A DNA stretch of 64,000 nt from AC-32 sp963746155. GTDB lineage: Bacteria > Actinomycetota > Thermoleophilia > Gaiellales > Gaiellaceae. The notes below the pieces were generated by a model. That model was not told where the DNA came from. It did no database searches and saw nothing but the letters and a program-made list of their open reading frames with translations. A program made the translations under genes and the position numbers. Below, in pieces: positions 55,717 to 64,000 of the stretch. The first letter of the stretch is position 1. Each line of letters starts with the position of its first letter. The stretch is taken from assembly GCA_963746155.1 (NCBI GenBank), contig CAVVAB010000009.1, positions 1-64,000 on the forward strand, written 5' to 3'.

Positions 55717-57103
55717 GTGAGCACCCAGCCGGCCATCACGATCGATCGGGCGAGGATCGCAGAGCTCACCGAGCGCGAGCAGCGCCGCCTCGACGAGCGC
55801 ACGCCCGCGTCGAAGGCGATGTACGAGCGCGCGCGCAAGGCGCTGGCGGGAGGCGTCGCGTCCGCGTACCAGGAGCGCGACCCGTGGCCGATCTACCTCG
55901 AGCGCGGCTCCGGCTCGCGCGTCTGGGACGTCGACGGCACCGAGATGATCGACTTCCACAACGGCTTCGGCTCGATGCCGCAGGGTCACGCGCACCCGGC
56001 GATCACCCGTGCGGTCGCGAAGCGCATGGAGCTCGGCACGCACTTCGCCGCGCCGACCGAGGACGGCATCGCCGTCGCCGAGGAGCTCACCCGCCGCTTC
56101 GGAATCCCGCGCTGGCGCTTCGTCAACTCCGGCTCCGAGGCGACCCAGGACGCGATCCGCATCGCCCGCGCCCAGACCGGACGGGACACGATCGTGAAGA
56201 TCTTCGGCTCGTACCACGGTCATCACGACTACGTGATGGTCTCGATCGGCGTCCCGTACGACCAGATCGGCGACCGCGAGAACTACGCGTCGCTGCCGTA
56301 CGGCGGCGGGATCCCGCAGGCCGTGGCCGACATGACGGTGCCGGTGCCGTTCAACGACGCGGGCGCGATGGAGCGGCGGATCGAGCGGCTGTTCGACGAG
56401 GGCCGCCCGCCGGCCTGCGTGATCATGGAGCCGGCGATGATGAACCTCGGGGTCGTGCTCCCCGAGCCCGGCTACCTGGAGGCCGTCCGCGAGCTGACGA
56501 CGAGGCTCGGCGTCCTGCTGATCTTCGACGAGGTCAAGACGGGCCTCTGCGTCGCGGCGGGCGGGGCCATCGAGCGCTTCGGGGTCACGCCCGACCTGAT
56601 CGCCCTCGCGAAGGCGCTCGGCGGCGGGCTCTCGTCCGGGGCGATCGGCGGCACCGAGGCGGCGTTCGAGGTTGTCGAGAGCGGCGGCGTCTACCAGGTC
56701 GGCACGTTCAACGGGAACCCGCTGGCGATGGCGGCCGCCCGGACGAGCCTGCACGAGGTGCTGACGCCCGAGGCGTACGACCACCTCGAGCTGCTCGAGG
56801 AGCGACTGCTCCAGGGCTGCGCCGACGTGATCGAGAAGCACGGGCTGCCCGGGTACGGCGTCGGGGATCGGCGCGAAGGGCTGCGTCACGTTCTCGCCCG
56901 AGCCGATCGTCGACTACGAGTCCTTCAAGGCCCACCAGGACGTCGAGCTGACCGATCTCGCGTGGCTCTACAACATGAACCGCGGGATCTACATGACGCC
57001 GGGCCGCGAGGAGGAGTGGACGCTGACGGTCGCGCACACGCCCGAGGACTGCGACACGTTCGTCGCCGTGTTCGACGAGCTCGCCTCGGATCTGACTGCC
57101 TGA
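55717..57103 (+). CDS. Class III aminotransferase (one frameshift)
   Basis: About 462 residues. Key parts are FHNGFGSMPQGHAHPAI, FVNSGSEATQDAIRIARAQT, GSYHGHHDYV, LLIFDEVKTGLCVAAGG and the PLP lysine in LIALAKALGGGLSSGAIGG. It resembles the glutamate-1-semialdehyde aminomutase branch of PLP enzymes. A shift in a GGGG run near 56865 leads to KGCVTFSPEPIVDYESFKAH and the end at 57103. It probably transfers or moves an amino group of a substrate in the island's pathway. Confidence 0.85.
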
Positions 57104-57209
57104 GCCAAGCGGGCATAGGCCGTGCTGGCGCGGAAAGCGGAGACCGGCGCTTGAAACTCACGTTACAAAGTAGGATCATCGCGGCACATCCAGGGAAGGA
57201 GCAGTGGCG

Positions 57210-57509
57210 ATGCCGCACGGATGGACGATCATCGACGGAACGCCGGACCCGTTGAAGGATCTCTGGAACGACCCGCAGGCAGTTCAAGACCACGGTCGTC
57301 GAGATGCTTCCTGCCGCGGACGCGGCCGCTTCGGTCGAAGAGGTGTACTTCCATTTTCGGAAGGACGGTCGCAGGGCCCACGTGCTTACGCACCACCCCG
57401 AAGCCGACGGCGGGACGGTCCTTCGGTTGCAGGAGACGTTCGAGACGGACAAGGTCTCCTTGCTCCTGGACCCGCCGAGAAGAGGGATCGGCTGGACGCG
57501 GCGAGCTAG
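57210..57509 (+). CDS. Small hypothetical protein (frameshifted)
   Basis: The protein begins PHGWTIIDGTPDPLKDLWND. After a shift near 57280 it continues QFKTTVVEMLPAADAAASVE, EVYFHFRKDGRRAHVLTHH and LRLQETFETDKVSLLLDP, then probably returns to the first frame (KRDRLDAAS) to stop at the CTAG shared with the convergent gene. About 100 residues. No family is recognised. The 100 bases upstream contain TTGAAA and TAGGAT boxes. Confidence 0.45.
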   Translation: MPHGWTIIDGTPDPLKDLWNDPQAVQDHGRRDASCRGRGRFGRRGVLPFSEGRSQGPRAYAPPRSRRRDGPSVAGDVRDGQGLLAPGPAEKRDRLDAAS

Positions 57510-60500
57510 GCGCTCGCGGGGCGCTCGGGGCCGGAAGCTGTTGCGCGCGCTTCCTCGGCTCGATGCGCGAGGGCCGTCGCGCCGACGCTGCGGTAGAAAT
57601 CGAGCGCCTGAGTGAGCTCGGCTTGCGCCTGCTCGCGCTCCCCGGCGCGGAGGTGCGCGAACGCCTCGTCGGGACGGCTCCCAATCTCGGCGTAGAGCTG
57701 CGCCGCCGATCGCGGGTCGCGGACGAAGGCGACCGCGGCATCGAGCCAACGGGTCGGGTCCCGGTGCCGTCGACAAACGTCTCGATCTCGGAGCCCCGGC
57801 CCAGCGCCTCGAGCACGACGACGAGGTCTGCGAGCCAGAACGAGGCCGGAAGCTTGGGCGCGTCCGTCCAGAGCGCGAGCAGCTCGTCGACGAGCCGCCG
57901 GCGTTCTCCGGGTCGCCGCTGTCCAGCAGAGCACGCGCCTCGGTCGCGAGGGCGGGGTAGAGGCTCTGCGGATGCCCGGTCAGGCGCGCGCTGTCGAGGC
58001 TCCACCCGGCGTCCTCCAGGGCGCCGCGGCGATCGCCCGAGGCGAGGCGGATCTCGGCGCGAATCTCGTGACAGAGGATCTCGCCGTAATGGCGCGCGCC
58101 CCGCTCGGCTTCGGCGATGAAGTCGTCGGCTACCGTAGCGCCTCGTCCCAGCGGCCCGCCCAGTAGCTGTCGAAGACGCCCTCGCTCTCGAGGAAACGGA
58201 GCACGAACGGGTTGCCGAACCGCTCGGCGTCGCTCCATGCCTCGGCGCGAAGCTTCGAGCTGCGCCGCAGGTCGCCAGAGTGGGCGAACGTCGCCGCGAG
58301 CAGGGAACGTGCGCGGACGGCCTCCGGGGAGCCGACCGCGTCGCCGATATCGATCGCCCGCTCGAGGTCCGCCGTTCCGCCCTCTTCGCCGATCGCCGTC
58401 TTCGCGAAGCCCATGGTCGTGAGCGCGTGGGCCTGGAGATCGTCCAGGCCGAGCTTTGCCGCCATCGTCAACGCCTCGTCGGCGAGACCAACCGCTTTAG
58501 CCGGATCCGTTGTGGAGAGAAGCCCGGCGAGCTTGGTGAGCACCTGCGCCTTCGTCTGCGACGGTCCCGCGTGCTCCACGAGCTCGGCGGCGCGCAGGAC
58601 GTGCTTTGGCAGCGGCGTCGGCCGCTCCCTCGCGTTCGAGGAGCACCGCCTGGAGGACCTCTGCCTCGGCGCCAGCTCCCGCTTCGCCTGCCTCGAAGAG
58701 CTCGCGCGAGGCATCTGGCGAGCACGTCTGCGCCCCCACCCTCGGCCTCGACGAGCGACTTGCCGTACTGGAAGCGGAGAAGCGCACGGTCGACGCCGTC
58801 GGCCGGCCAGAGCGTGAGCGCCTCCTCGTAGAACCTGGCCGCCGCGCTGAAGGCGTGGAGCGCGAACGCCCTGTCGCCGGCCTCACGCGCCGCTCGGCGC
58901 GTCCGCTCGACGAGCTCCTCTGTCTCGGTGCCGCTCGCGCGGGCAAGCTCGAACGCGCTGCGGTACTGGTGCGTGACGAGTTCTGCTTGGTCGTCCCGCC
59001 CGCCCGGAAGCTCCTGGAGCCACTCTGCGCACTGGCGGTGGGCTTCGGCCCTTCGCGCGCGGGGGATCTGCCCGTAGGCGACGTCGCGAACGAGCACGTG
59101 GCGAAAGACGTATTGGACCTCGCCTGCGATCGAGGAGCGCCTGTCGCGCCGGATGAACTCCTTCCGCTCGAGTGAGTGGAGCTGCGCGCTCGGTCTCGCG
59201 GATGCTGGCCGCCGACGGCGGTTGCAACGGCCCCGAGCCAGAAGACCTTCCCGACCACGGCCGCTTCCTGCAGGAGCGAGTTTCTCGTCGGGGAGCAGCC
59301 CGTCGATGCGCGCGGCGATCGTTCCTTGGACGGTCTCGGGAAGCGGCAGCTCGGGCGTCGCTAGCCGCCACGAGCCGTTCTCCTCGACGAGCGAGCCGCG
59401 CTCGACCAGCATGCGGACGTACTCCTCGGCATAGAGCGGATTCCCGCCCGCGTGCGCGAGGAGCAGCACGGCAATCTCGGGCGGAACCTGCCTCTGACCG
59501 AGCAGGGCGGTGACGCAGCTCGCTCGTCTCCTCGCTAGAGAGTGGTGTGAGCGAGATCGTGATCGCGTTGCGCTTCCCGCCGCCCCAGCCGGGCCGGCGC
59601 TCGAGTAGCTCGGGCCGCGCGGTACAGAGGACGAGGAGCGCAACGCCGCTCGCCCAGTCGACGAGGTAATCGACGAAGTCGAGAACGGCCGGATCGGCCC
59701 AGTGCAGGTCCTCGAAGACGAGCACCAGCGGCTGCCGCTCTGCCAGGGCCTCGAAGTAGCGACGCCACGCGGCGAACGACTCCTCGCGCCGCTCCCCGGG
59801 CTCGCCCTCGAGCCCGACCAGCGGGCGGAGGTGGGACTCGAGCCATGCGACGTCGACCTCCCCCGGGAGAGCCTCGACGGCGGCGTGCAGCTTCGCCGTG
59901 GCCTCGCTCGTCCGAGTCGTTCGAGCTGATCCCGGCCTCGGAGCGTGCCATCTCCGCCAGCGCTGCGAACGAGACGCCGTCGCCGTACGGGAGACAACGG
60001 CCGCTCAGCCACTCGCCGAACTCGGGCTCGGCGTCGACCGCAGCGACCAGCTCGCGGGCGAGACGCGTCTTGCCGATTCCCGGCTCGCCGACCAGCGACA
60101 CGAGCTGCGGCGTCCGCTCGCGGCAGACATGGACGAGCCCGTCCAGCAGTTGTGCAAGCTCCCGGCGTCGGCCGACGAACGGGATCGAGGGATCCGGCTC
60201 TTCCTCGTCCGGCTGAAGCCCCACGGCTTCCCAGACGGAAACCGGGGCGCTCTTGCCCTTGGCGCGTACGCTCTCGGCCTCCGGTAGGCGATCGCGCCCG
60301 AGCTCGCTCGGTACGTTGTCTCGCCGACGAGGATCCCGTCGACCGGCGCTGCGGACTGGAGGCGCCCACACGGTGTTGACCATGTCGCCGGTGACCACGC
60401 CCTCGCCCGCCGCGGCGTCCGCGCCGAGGGCCACCACCGCCTCGCCCGTGTTGACCGCGATTCGAACGTGAAGCTCGATGTCGGGAGTGTCCGCGTTCAG

Positions 60501-60940
60501 CTCCACGATCACATCGCGGATCCCGAGCGCTGCGCGCACGGCGCGCTCCGGGTCGTCCTCGTGTGTGAAAGGCGCTCCGAAGAGGCCCACGACCGCGTCG
60601 CCGATGAACTTCTCGACGACGCCGCCGTAGTGCTCGATCTCCGAGCGAACGCGCGCGAAGTACAGCGAGTGCAACTCCCGCACGTCCTCCGGGTCGAGCG
60701 TCTCGGCCTGTGCGGTCGAGTCGACCCGGTCGACGAACAGAACGGTCACGACCTTGCGCTCCTCGCCGGCCGGGATCGGGCTCGGGGCGATCGCGGCGCC
60801 GCAGGCGGGGCAGAAATCCGCCTCCGGACGGGACCTCGGCTTCCGCACTCGGCGCACTGGACGGTCAGGGCGGTCCCGCAGGAGATGCAGAAGCGAGCGC
60901 CGTCGACGTTCTCCCGGCGACAGGAAGGACACGTCCTCAC
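57506..60940 (-). CDS. Class III adenylate cyclase/AAA ATPase/TPR signalling protein (at least 12 frameshifts)
   Basis: Reading across frames gives one protein of about 1,140 residues. It starts with a double zinc ribbon (TCPSCRRENVDGARFCISCG, FCPACGAAI). A cyclase domain follows (KVVTVLFVDRVDSTAQAETL, FIGDAVVGLFGAPF). Then comes an AAA/STAND ATPase (LVSLVGEPGIGKTRLARELV, VLVFEDLHWADPAVLDFVDY) and a long TPR-like C-terminal part (FAKTAIGEEGGTADLERAID). Breaks occur near 60835, 60365, 60288, 59915, 59520, 59280, 59190, 58725, 58620, 58140, 57900 and 57763. The segments between them keep conserved residues and do not show internal stops, so poor local sequence quality is at least as likely as gene decay. 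Confidence 0.6.
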
Positions 60941-61005
60941 ACACCGAGGATAGGCCGTTTGCAGGGGAAACTAAATCCCGGATCGCTTAGCTACACTTCC
61001 GCGCC

Positions 61006-61725
61006 GTGGCCGGCGAGCGAGTGAAGCTTGAAGTGCTGGACCGCGGGAGCAGCGGCTCCGCGGAGTCTCGCCGCCTGCGCAAGCAGGGCCTGATCCCCGG
61101 CGTCATCTACGGCGGCGGCCACGAGCCGAGGGCAATCTCGATCGAGGAGCGCGAGCTGCGCCGGGCCCTCACGGGCAAGGGCGGCCTCCACGCGATCCTC
61201 GACGTCACCCTCGACGGAGGCGCAGCGCGCCCGTCGATCCTCAAGTCGTACCAGCAGCATCCGCTCAAGGGGACGCTCACGCACGTCGATCTGCAGGAGG
61301 TCCGGCTGGACCAGCCGATCCAGGCGCGGGTCGTGGTCGAGCTCCTCGGCGAGTCCGTCGGCGTGACCGAGGGCGGCGTGCTCTCGCAGGTCGTACGCGA
61401 GATCACGGTCGAGGCGCTCCCGCTCGAGATCCCGGAGCACCTCGAGCTCGACGTCAGCGGGATGGCGATCGGCGACACTCTGCGTCTCGCCGATCTCCCA
61501 CCCTTCGAGGGGCTCAGGTTCCTGGACGACCCCGAGGAGACGGTGCTCGCGACGGTGACGATTCCGACCAAGTTCGTCGAGCCGGAGCCCGAAGAGGTCG
61601 AGGGCGAGGAGCTCGAGGAAGGCGAGGTGCCCGAGGGCGAGGAGGCTCCCGAGGGCGAGGGCGAGGCGGCCGACGGCGAGGACGGGGAAGCCGAGTCCTC
61701 GGCCGAAGAGACCACCGAGGACTAG
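61006..61725 (+). CDS. rplY: 50S ribosomal protein L25/general stress protein CTC
   Basis: The 239-residue protein has the L25 N-terminal domain (SAESRRLRKQGLIPGVIYGG) that binds 5S rRNA, and the CTC C-terminal beta domain (ITVEALPLEIPEHLELDVSG). A long Glu/Gly-rich acidic tail (EELEEGEVPEGEEAPEG) is added. The GTG start is one base away from pth at the other end, the standard rplY-pth order. Confidence 0.92.
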   Translation: MAGERVKLEVLDRGSSGSAESRRLRKQGLIPGVIYGGGHEPRAISIEERELRRALTGKGGLHAILDVTLDGGAARPSILKSYQQHPLKGTLTHVDLQEVRLDQPIQARVVVELLGESVGVTEGGVLSQVVREITVEALPLEIPEHLELDVSGMAIGDTLRLADLPPFEGLRFLDDPEETVLATVTIPTKFVEPEPEEVEGEELEEGEVPEGEEAPEGEGEAADGEDGEAESSAEETTED

Positions 61726-62319
61726 GTGCGCCTCTTCCGTCGGGGCGAAAGGGCCTCGACGCTCGACCTGCTGGTCGCGGGGCTCGGCAATCCGGGCCGC
61801 GAGTACGAGCGCACGCGCCACAACGCGGGCTGGCTCGTCCTCGACGAGCTCGCGCGGCGGCACGAGGGCTCGTGGCGCTCGAAGTTCTCCGGGTCGCTCG
61901 CCGAGGTGAGGCTCGGGGAGCGGCGGCTCGCGCTGCTGAAGCCCGAGACGTACATGAACGAGTCCGGCCGCTCGGTCTCGGCGGCGACGCGGTTCTTCAA
62001 GGTCGAGCCGGGCGCGCTGCTCGTGGTCCACGACGATGTCGACCTCGAGCCGGGGCGCCTGCAGGCGAAGAGCGGCGGCGGCCTCGCGGGCCACAACGGC
62101 CTGCGCTCGCTGGCCGGCGACCTCGGCAGGCAGGACTTCCTGCGGCTGCGGATCGGCGTGGGGAGGCCTGGCCGCGGCGACCCGCGCTCGGTCTCGGACT
62201 GGGTGCTCGCGCCGTTCGCGCCCGAGGAGGACGTGGACGCGCTGGTCACTCGGGCGGCCGACGCCGTCGAGGCGATCGCGGCCGACGGCCTCGACGCCGC
62301 TCAGACGCGGTTCAACTAG
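61726..62319 (+). CDS. pth: Peptidyl-tRNA hydrolase
   Basis: The 197-residue protein has VAGLGNPGREYERTRHNAGW with the catalytic His and Asn, KPETYMNESGRSV and VHDDVDLEPGRLQAKSGGG, then GHNGLRSL. An N-terminal extension of about 13 residues precedes the domain. It recycles peptidyl-tRNA dropped by ribosomes. The GTG follows the rplY stop directly. Confidence 0.93.
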   Translation: MRLFRRGERASTLDLLVAGLGNPGREYERTRHNAGWLVLDELARRHEGSWRSKFSGSLAEVRLGERRLALLKPETYMNESGRSVSAATRFFKVEPGALLVVHDDVDLEPGRLQAKSGGGLAGHNGLRSLAGDLGRQDFLRLRIGVGRPGRGDPRSVSDWVLAPFAPEEDVDALVTRAADAVEAIAADGLDAAQTRFN

Positions 62320-62322
62320 CGG

Positions 62323-63312
62323 TCAGCGGTTCCAGTCGGGGCAGCAGGCGCCCTTGACCACGGCGACGCGCTTGCCGTCGGCGACGCGCGTGATCGCGAC
62401 GACCTGGTCATCGGACCCGCTCCCGCCGACGAAGAGCTTCCCGTCGCCGGAGGGCCGCACGACGTATGTCTTGAACCGCCGCAGGCTGCCGTTCGCGACG
62501 TCCATCACGCCGCCCTCGGTCCCGTACTCGGTGCGCGCGCCGACGAGCAGCCTGTCGTCGCCGAGCCAGGAGATCGGCTGGAGCCCGTAGTAGCCGAGCA
62601 TCGTCAGCTCGGGCGGCGCCTCCTCGACGATCGGCTTCGCGTCGGAGCCGTCGGGCTCGATCGTCCAGATCCCCGGAGCCGCGCAGTCGGCGATCGTCCC
62701 GCCGGGGAACCGCGCAAAGGCGATGCGCGACGGACCCCAGGCGGGGAAGGCGCTCAATCCCTCGTGCGTGAGCTGGGTGGGCTTGCCGCCGTCGAGGTCG
62801 GCGACGTAGAGGTCCATCTGGTCGCCGCAGATCCCGACATCGGTCTTGCGCGGCGCGCGGGAGTACACGATCTGATCGCCGTCGGGGGAGAAGTCGAAGC
62901 CGTAGATCGGCCCCTTCGCGATCACCCGCGTCTCGCCGCTCGCCCTGTCGGCGAGCGCGAGGCTGGTCGCCGTCCCGAAGACGACGGAGCTGCCGTCCGG
63001 CGTCCACCGGAGCGGCTGGCCGGGACCCGTCGTCAACAGATGCTCCTTGCCGCCGTTGCTGGACACGAGGTAGATGCCGCCCTTGCGTGCCACGGCGACG
63101 GTCTTCCCGTCGGGGGAGAGAGTTCCCAGGGAACCCAACCCGATGTCTCGGGGGTTCTTCCCGTCGGGGCCAGCGATCCATACATGTGCCTCGTTGCTTG
63201 CGCCGCGAACGTAGACGAGGTGGTGGGCAACCTGCGCCGGGGGCGAGGACGAGCTCCCGCAGGCGGCGAGCGCCACCGTGAAGAGCGCGAGCCCCGCGAG
63301 CTGAGCGGTCAT
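62323..63312 (-). CDS. Lipoprotein with TolB/WD-like beta-propeller
   Basis: The 329-residue protein has a lipoprotein signal (LALFTVALAACGSSSS) and repeated PD40-type units: LGTLSPDGKTVAVARKGGI, LRWTPDGSSVVFGTA, FDFSPDGDQIVYSRA and FPAWGPSRIAFARF. These form a propeller outside the membrane. A late pair of cysteines (GACCPDW) lies at the end. Function is unknown. It is convergent with pth. Confidence 0.75.
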   Translation of the reverse strand: MTAQLAGLALFTVALAACGSSSSPPAQVAHHLVYVRGASNEAHVWIAGPDGKNPRDIGLGSLGTLSPDGKTVAVARKGGIYLVSSNGGKEHLLTTGPGQPLRWTPDGSSVVFGTATSLALADRASGETRVIAKGPIYGFDFSPDGDQIVYSRAPRKTDVGICGDQMDLYVADLDGGKPTQLTHEGLSAFPAWGPSRIAFARFPGGTIADCAAPGIWTIEPDGSDAKPIVEEAPPELTMLGYYGLQPISWLGDDRLLVGARTEYGTEGGVMDVANGSLRRFKTYVVRPSGDGKLFVGGSGSDDQVVAITRVADGKRVAVVKGACCPDWNR

Positions 63313-63382
63313 CCGCAAGCACCTGATGATGCCACCCGGCGAGTACGATGAGGGCGCGGAACCGGGTGTTCCGTCGTTCGTC

Positions 63383-64000
63383 ATGGACCTGACCGACACC
63401 GCCAGACCCGTCCTCCATCCGCTCGTCGAGGAGCTGCTCGCAGACGAGCGGCTGAGCGCCTTCGCGGACGCGCTTCCCGTTTCGGCCCGCGTCTCCGAGC
63501 CGGCGCTGCCGCTCCTGCTCGCGGCGTTGCACGAGCACCTGGGGCGGTCGCTCGTCGCGCTCCTTCCCGAAGACGCGGACGCGCGGGACGCGGCCGACGG
63601 AGCGCGCTGGTTCCTCGGCGAGGAGCGGGTCGGGCTGCTGCCGAGCCGCGGCGTCCACTGGGGCTCCGGGCTCGAGCCGCCGCCGCACCTCGTGGGCGAG
63701 CGGGCCCGCGCACTCGACGTGCTCGCGGCGGGCGGGCTCGTCTGCGCCTCCGCCGCCGCTCTGGCCGAGGCGATGCCGCCGTCGGAGGCCAGGCCTGAAC
63801 CGCTGACGCTCGCTCCCGGGCCTTCGTCCGGTCTCGACGCTCTTGCCGAGCACCTCGCGCTGGCGGGTTACGAGCGTGTCGACCGCGTGCAGGAGCGCGG
63901 CCAGTTCGTCGTCCGCGGCGGGCTCGTCGACGTGTTCCCGACGACCGGCCGTGAGCCGCTTCGCGTCGAGCTGTTCGGCGACGAGATCGAGGCGATTCGC
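63383..64000 (+). CDS. mfd: Transcription-repair coupling factor Mfd, N-terminal part
   Basis: The first 206 residues are visible; the gene runs past the window end. They include LPLLLAALHEHLGRSLVALL and, near the edge, RGQFVVRGGLVDVFPTTGRE with LRVELFGDEIEAIR, the UvrB-like domain 1 boundary typical of Mfd. The complete protein removes RNA polymerase stalled at DNA damage and recruits UvrA. The ATG at 63383 lies 70 bases from the divergent lipoprotein gene. Confidence 0.9.
   Translation, partial: MDLTDTARPVLHPLVEELLADERLSAFADALPVSARVSEPALPLLLAALHEHLGRSLVALLPEDADARDAADGARWFLGEERVGLLPSRGVHWGSGLEPPPHLVGERARALDVLAAGGLVCASAAALAEAMPPSEARPEPLTLAPGPSSGLDALAEHLALAGYERVDRVQERGQFVVRGGLVDVFPTTGREPLRVELFGDEIEAIR

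Overview
The window is a chromosomal segment from a very GC-rich actinobacterium. The best fit is the class Thermoleophilia (Gaiellales/Solirubrobacterales-like). Grounds: GTG/TTG starts are frequent; dnaK-grpE-dnaJ-hspR-clpB form one run; myo-inositol phospholipid genes are present; small actinobacterial-type orphan proteins are common; and a dispersed palindrome built on CCGGGGTCTGACCCCGG recurs. No phage, IS, CRISPR or rRNA was found. Many otherwise intact genes, including dnaK and clpB, carry a single-base frameshift. Most of these look like assembly or sequencing errors in GC-rich DNA, and coordinates below span the whole gene across such breaks.

Layout. 0-5.3 kb: a Tet(M)/OtrA-type ribosomal-protection GTPase (cut by the window start), an M3-like peptidase, a YjbQ protein, a secreted phosphoesterase and an RlmD-type RNA methyltransferase. 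5.3-8 kb: a MarR regulator divergent from a secreted beta-propeller, a membrane protein and a uracil-DNA-glycosylase-superfamily protein. 8-14.6 kb (minus strand): an inositol-lipid run (ATP-grasp enzyme, MoaA, PAP2 phosphatase, CDP-alcohol phosphatidyltransferase, ribbon-helix-helix/Ino1 fusion, PimA-like glycosyltransferase/PHP fusion). 14.6-21.4 kb: the chaperone operon with a small membrane protein between dnaJ and hspR. 21.4-28 kb: small proteins, a pseudouridine catabolic pair (PsuG and a PfkB kinase), an LCP cell-wall ligase, a ROK kinase and RsmI. 28-36 kb: M23 peptidase, MetG, TatD, RsmA, IspE, tRNA-Gln, GlmU, Prs. 36-43.4 kb: a patchy accessory stretch with gene remnants, a HIRAN-domain gene, a DyP peroxidase, a repeat-containing secreted protein, FtsH and a second phosphoesterase. 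43.5-57.1 kb: a catabolic island with a Rieske oxygenase, a flavin amine oxidase, a PotABCD-like transporter, an OYE/TMADH-type flavoprotein, an acyl-CoA dehydrogenase, an ADP-forming acyl-CoA synthetase and a class III aminotransferase. 57.2-61 kb: a heavily frameshifted adenylate-cyclase/AAA/TPR gene. 61-64 kb: RplY (L25/CTC), Pth, a lipoprotein and the start of Mfd.

Working together. The inositol run can be read as glucose-6-P to inositol-P (Ino1), transfer onto CDP-diacylglycerol, a possible dephosphorylation (PAP2 or PHP) and mannosylation, with the Ino1 polypeptide carrying its own N-terminal DNA-binding domain over an operator-like palindrome. The 43.5-57 kb island suggests import and oxidative breakdown of an N-methylated or quaternary amine, feeding acyl-CoA metabolism; its substrate is not known.
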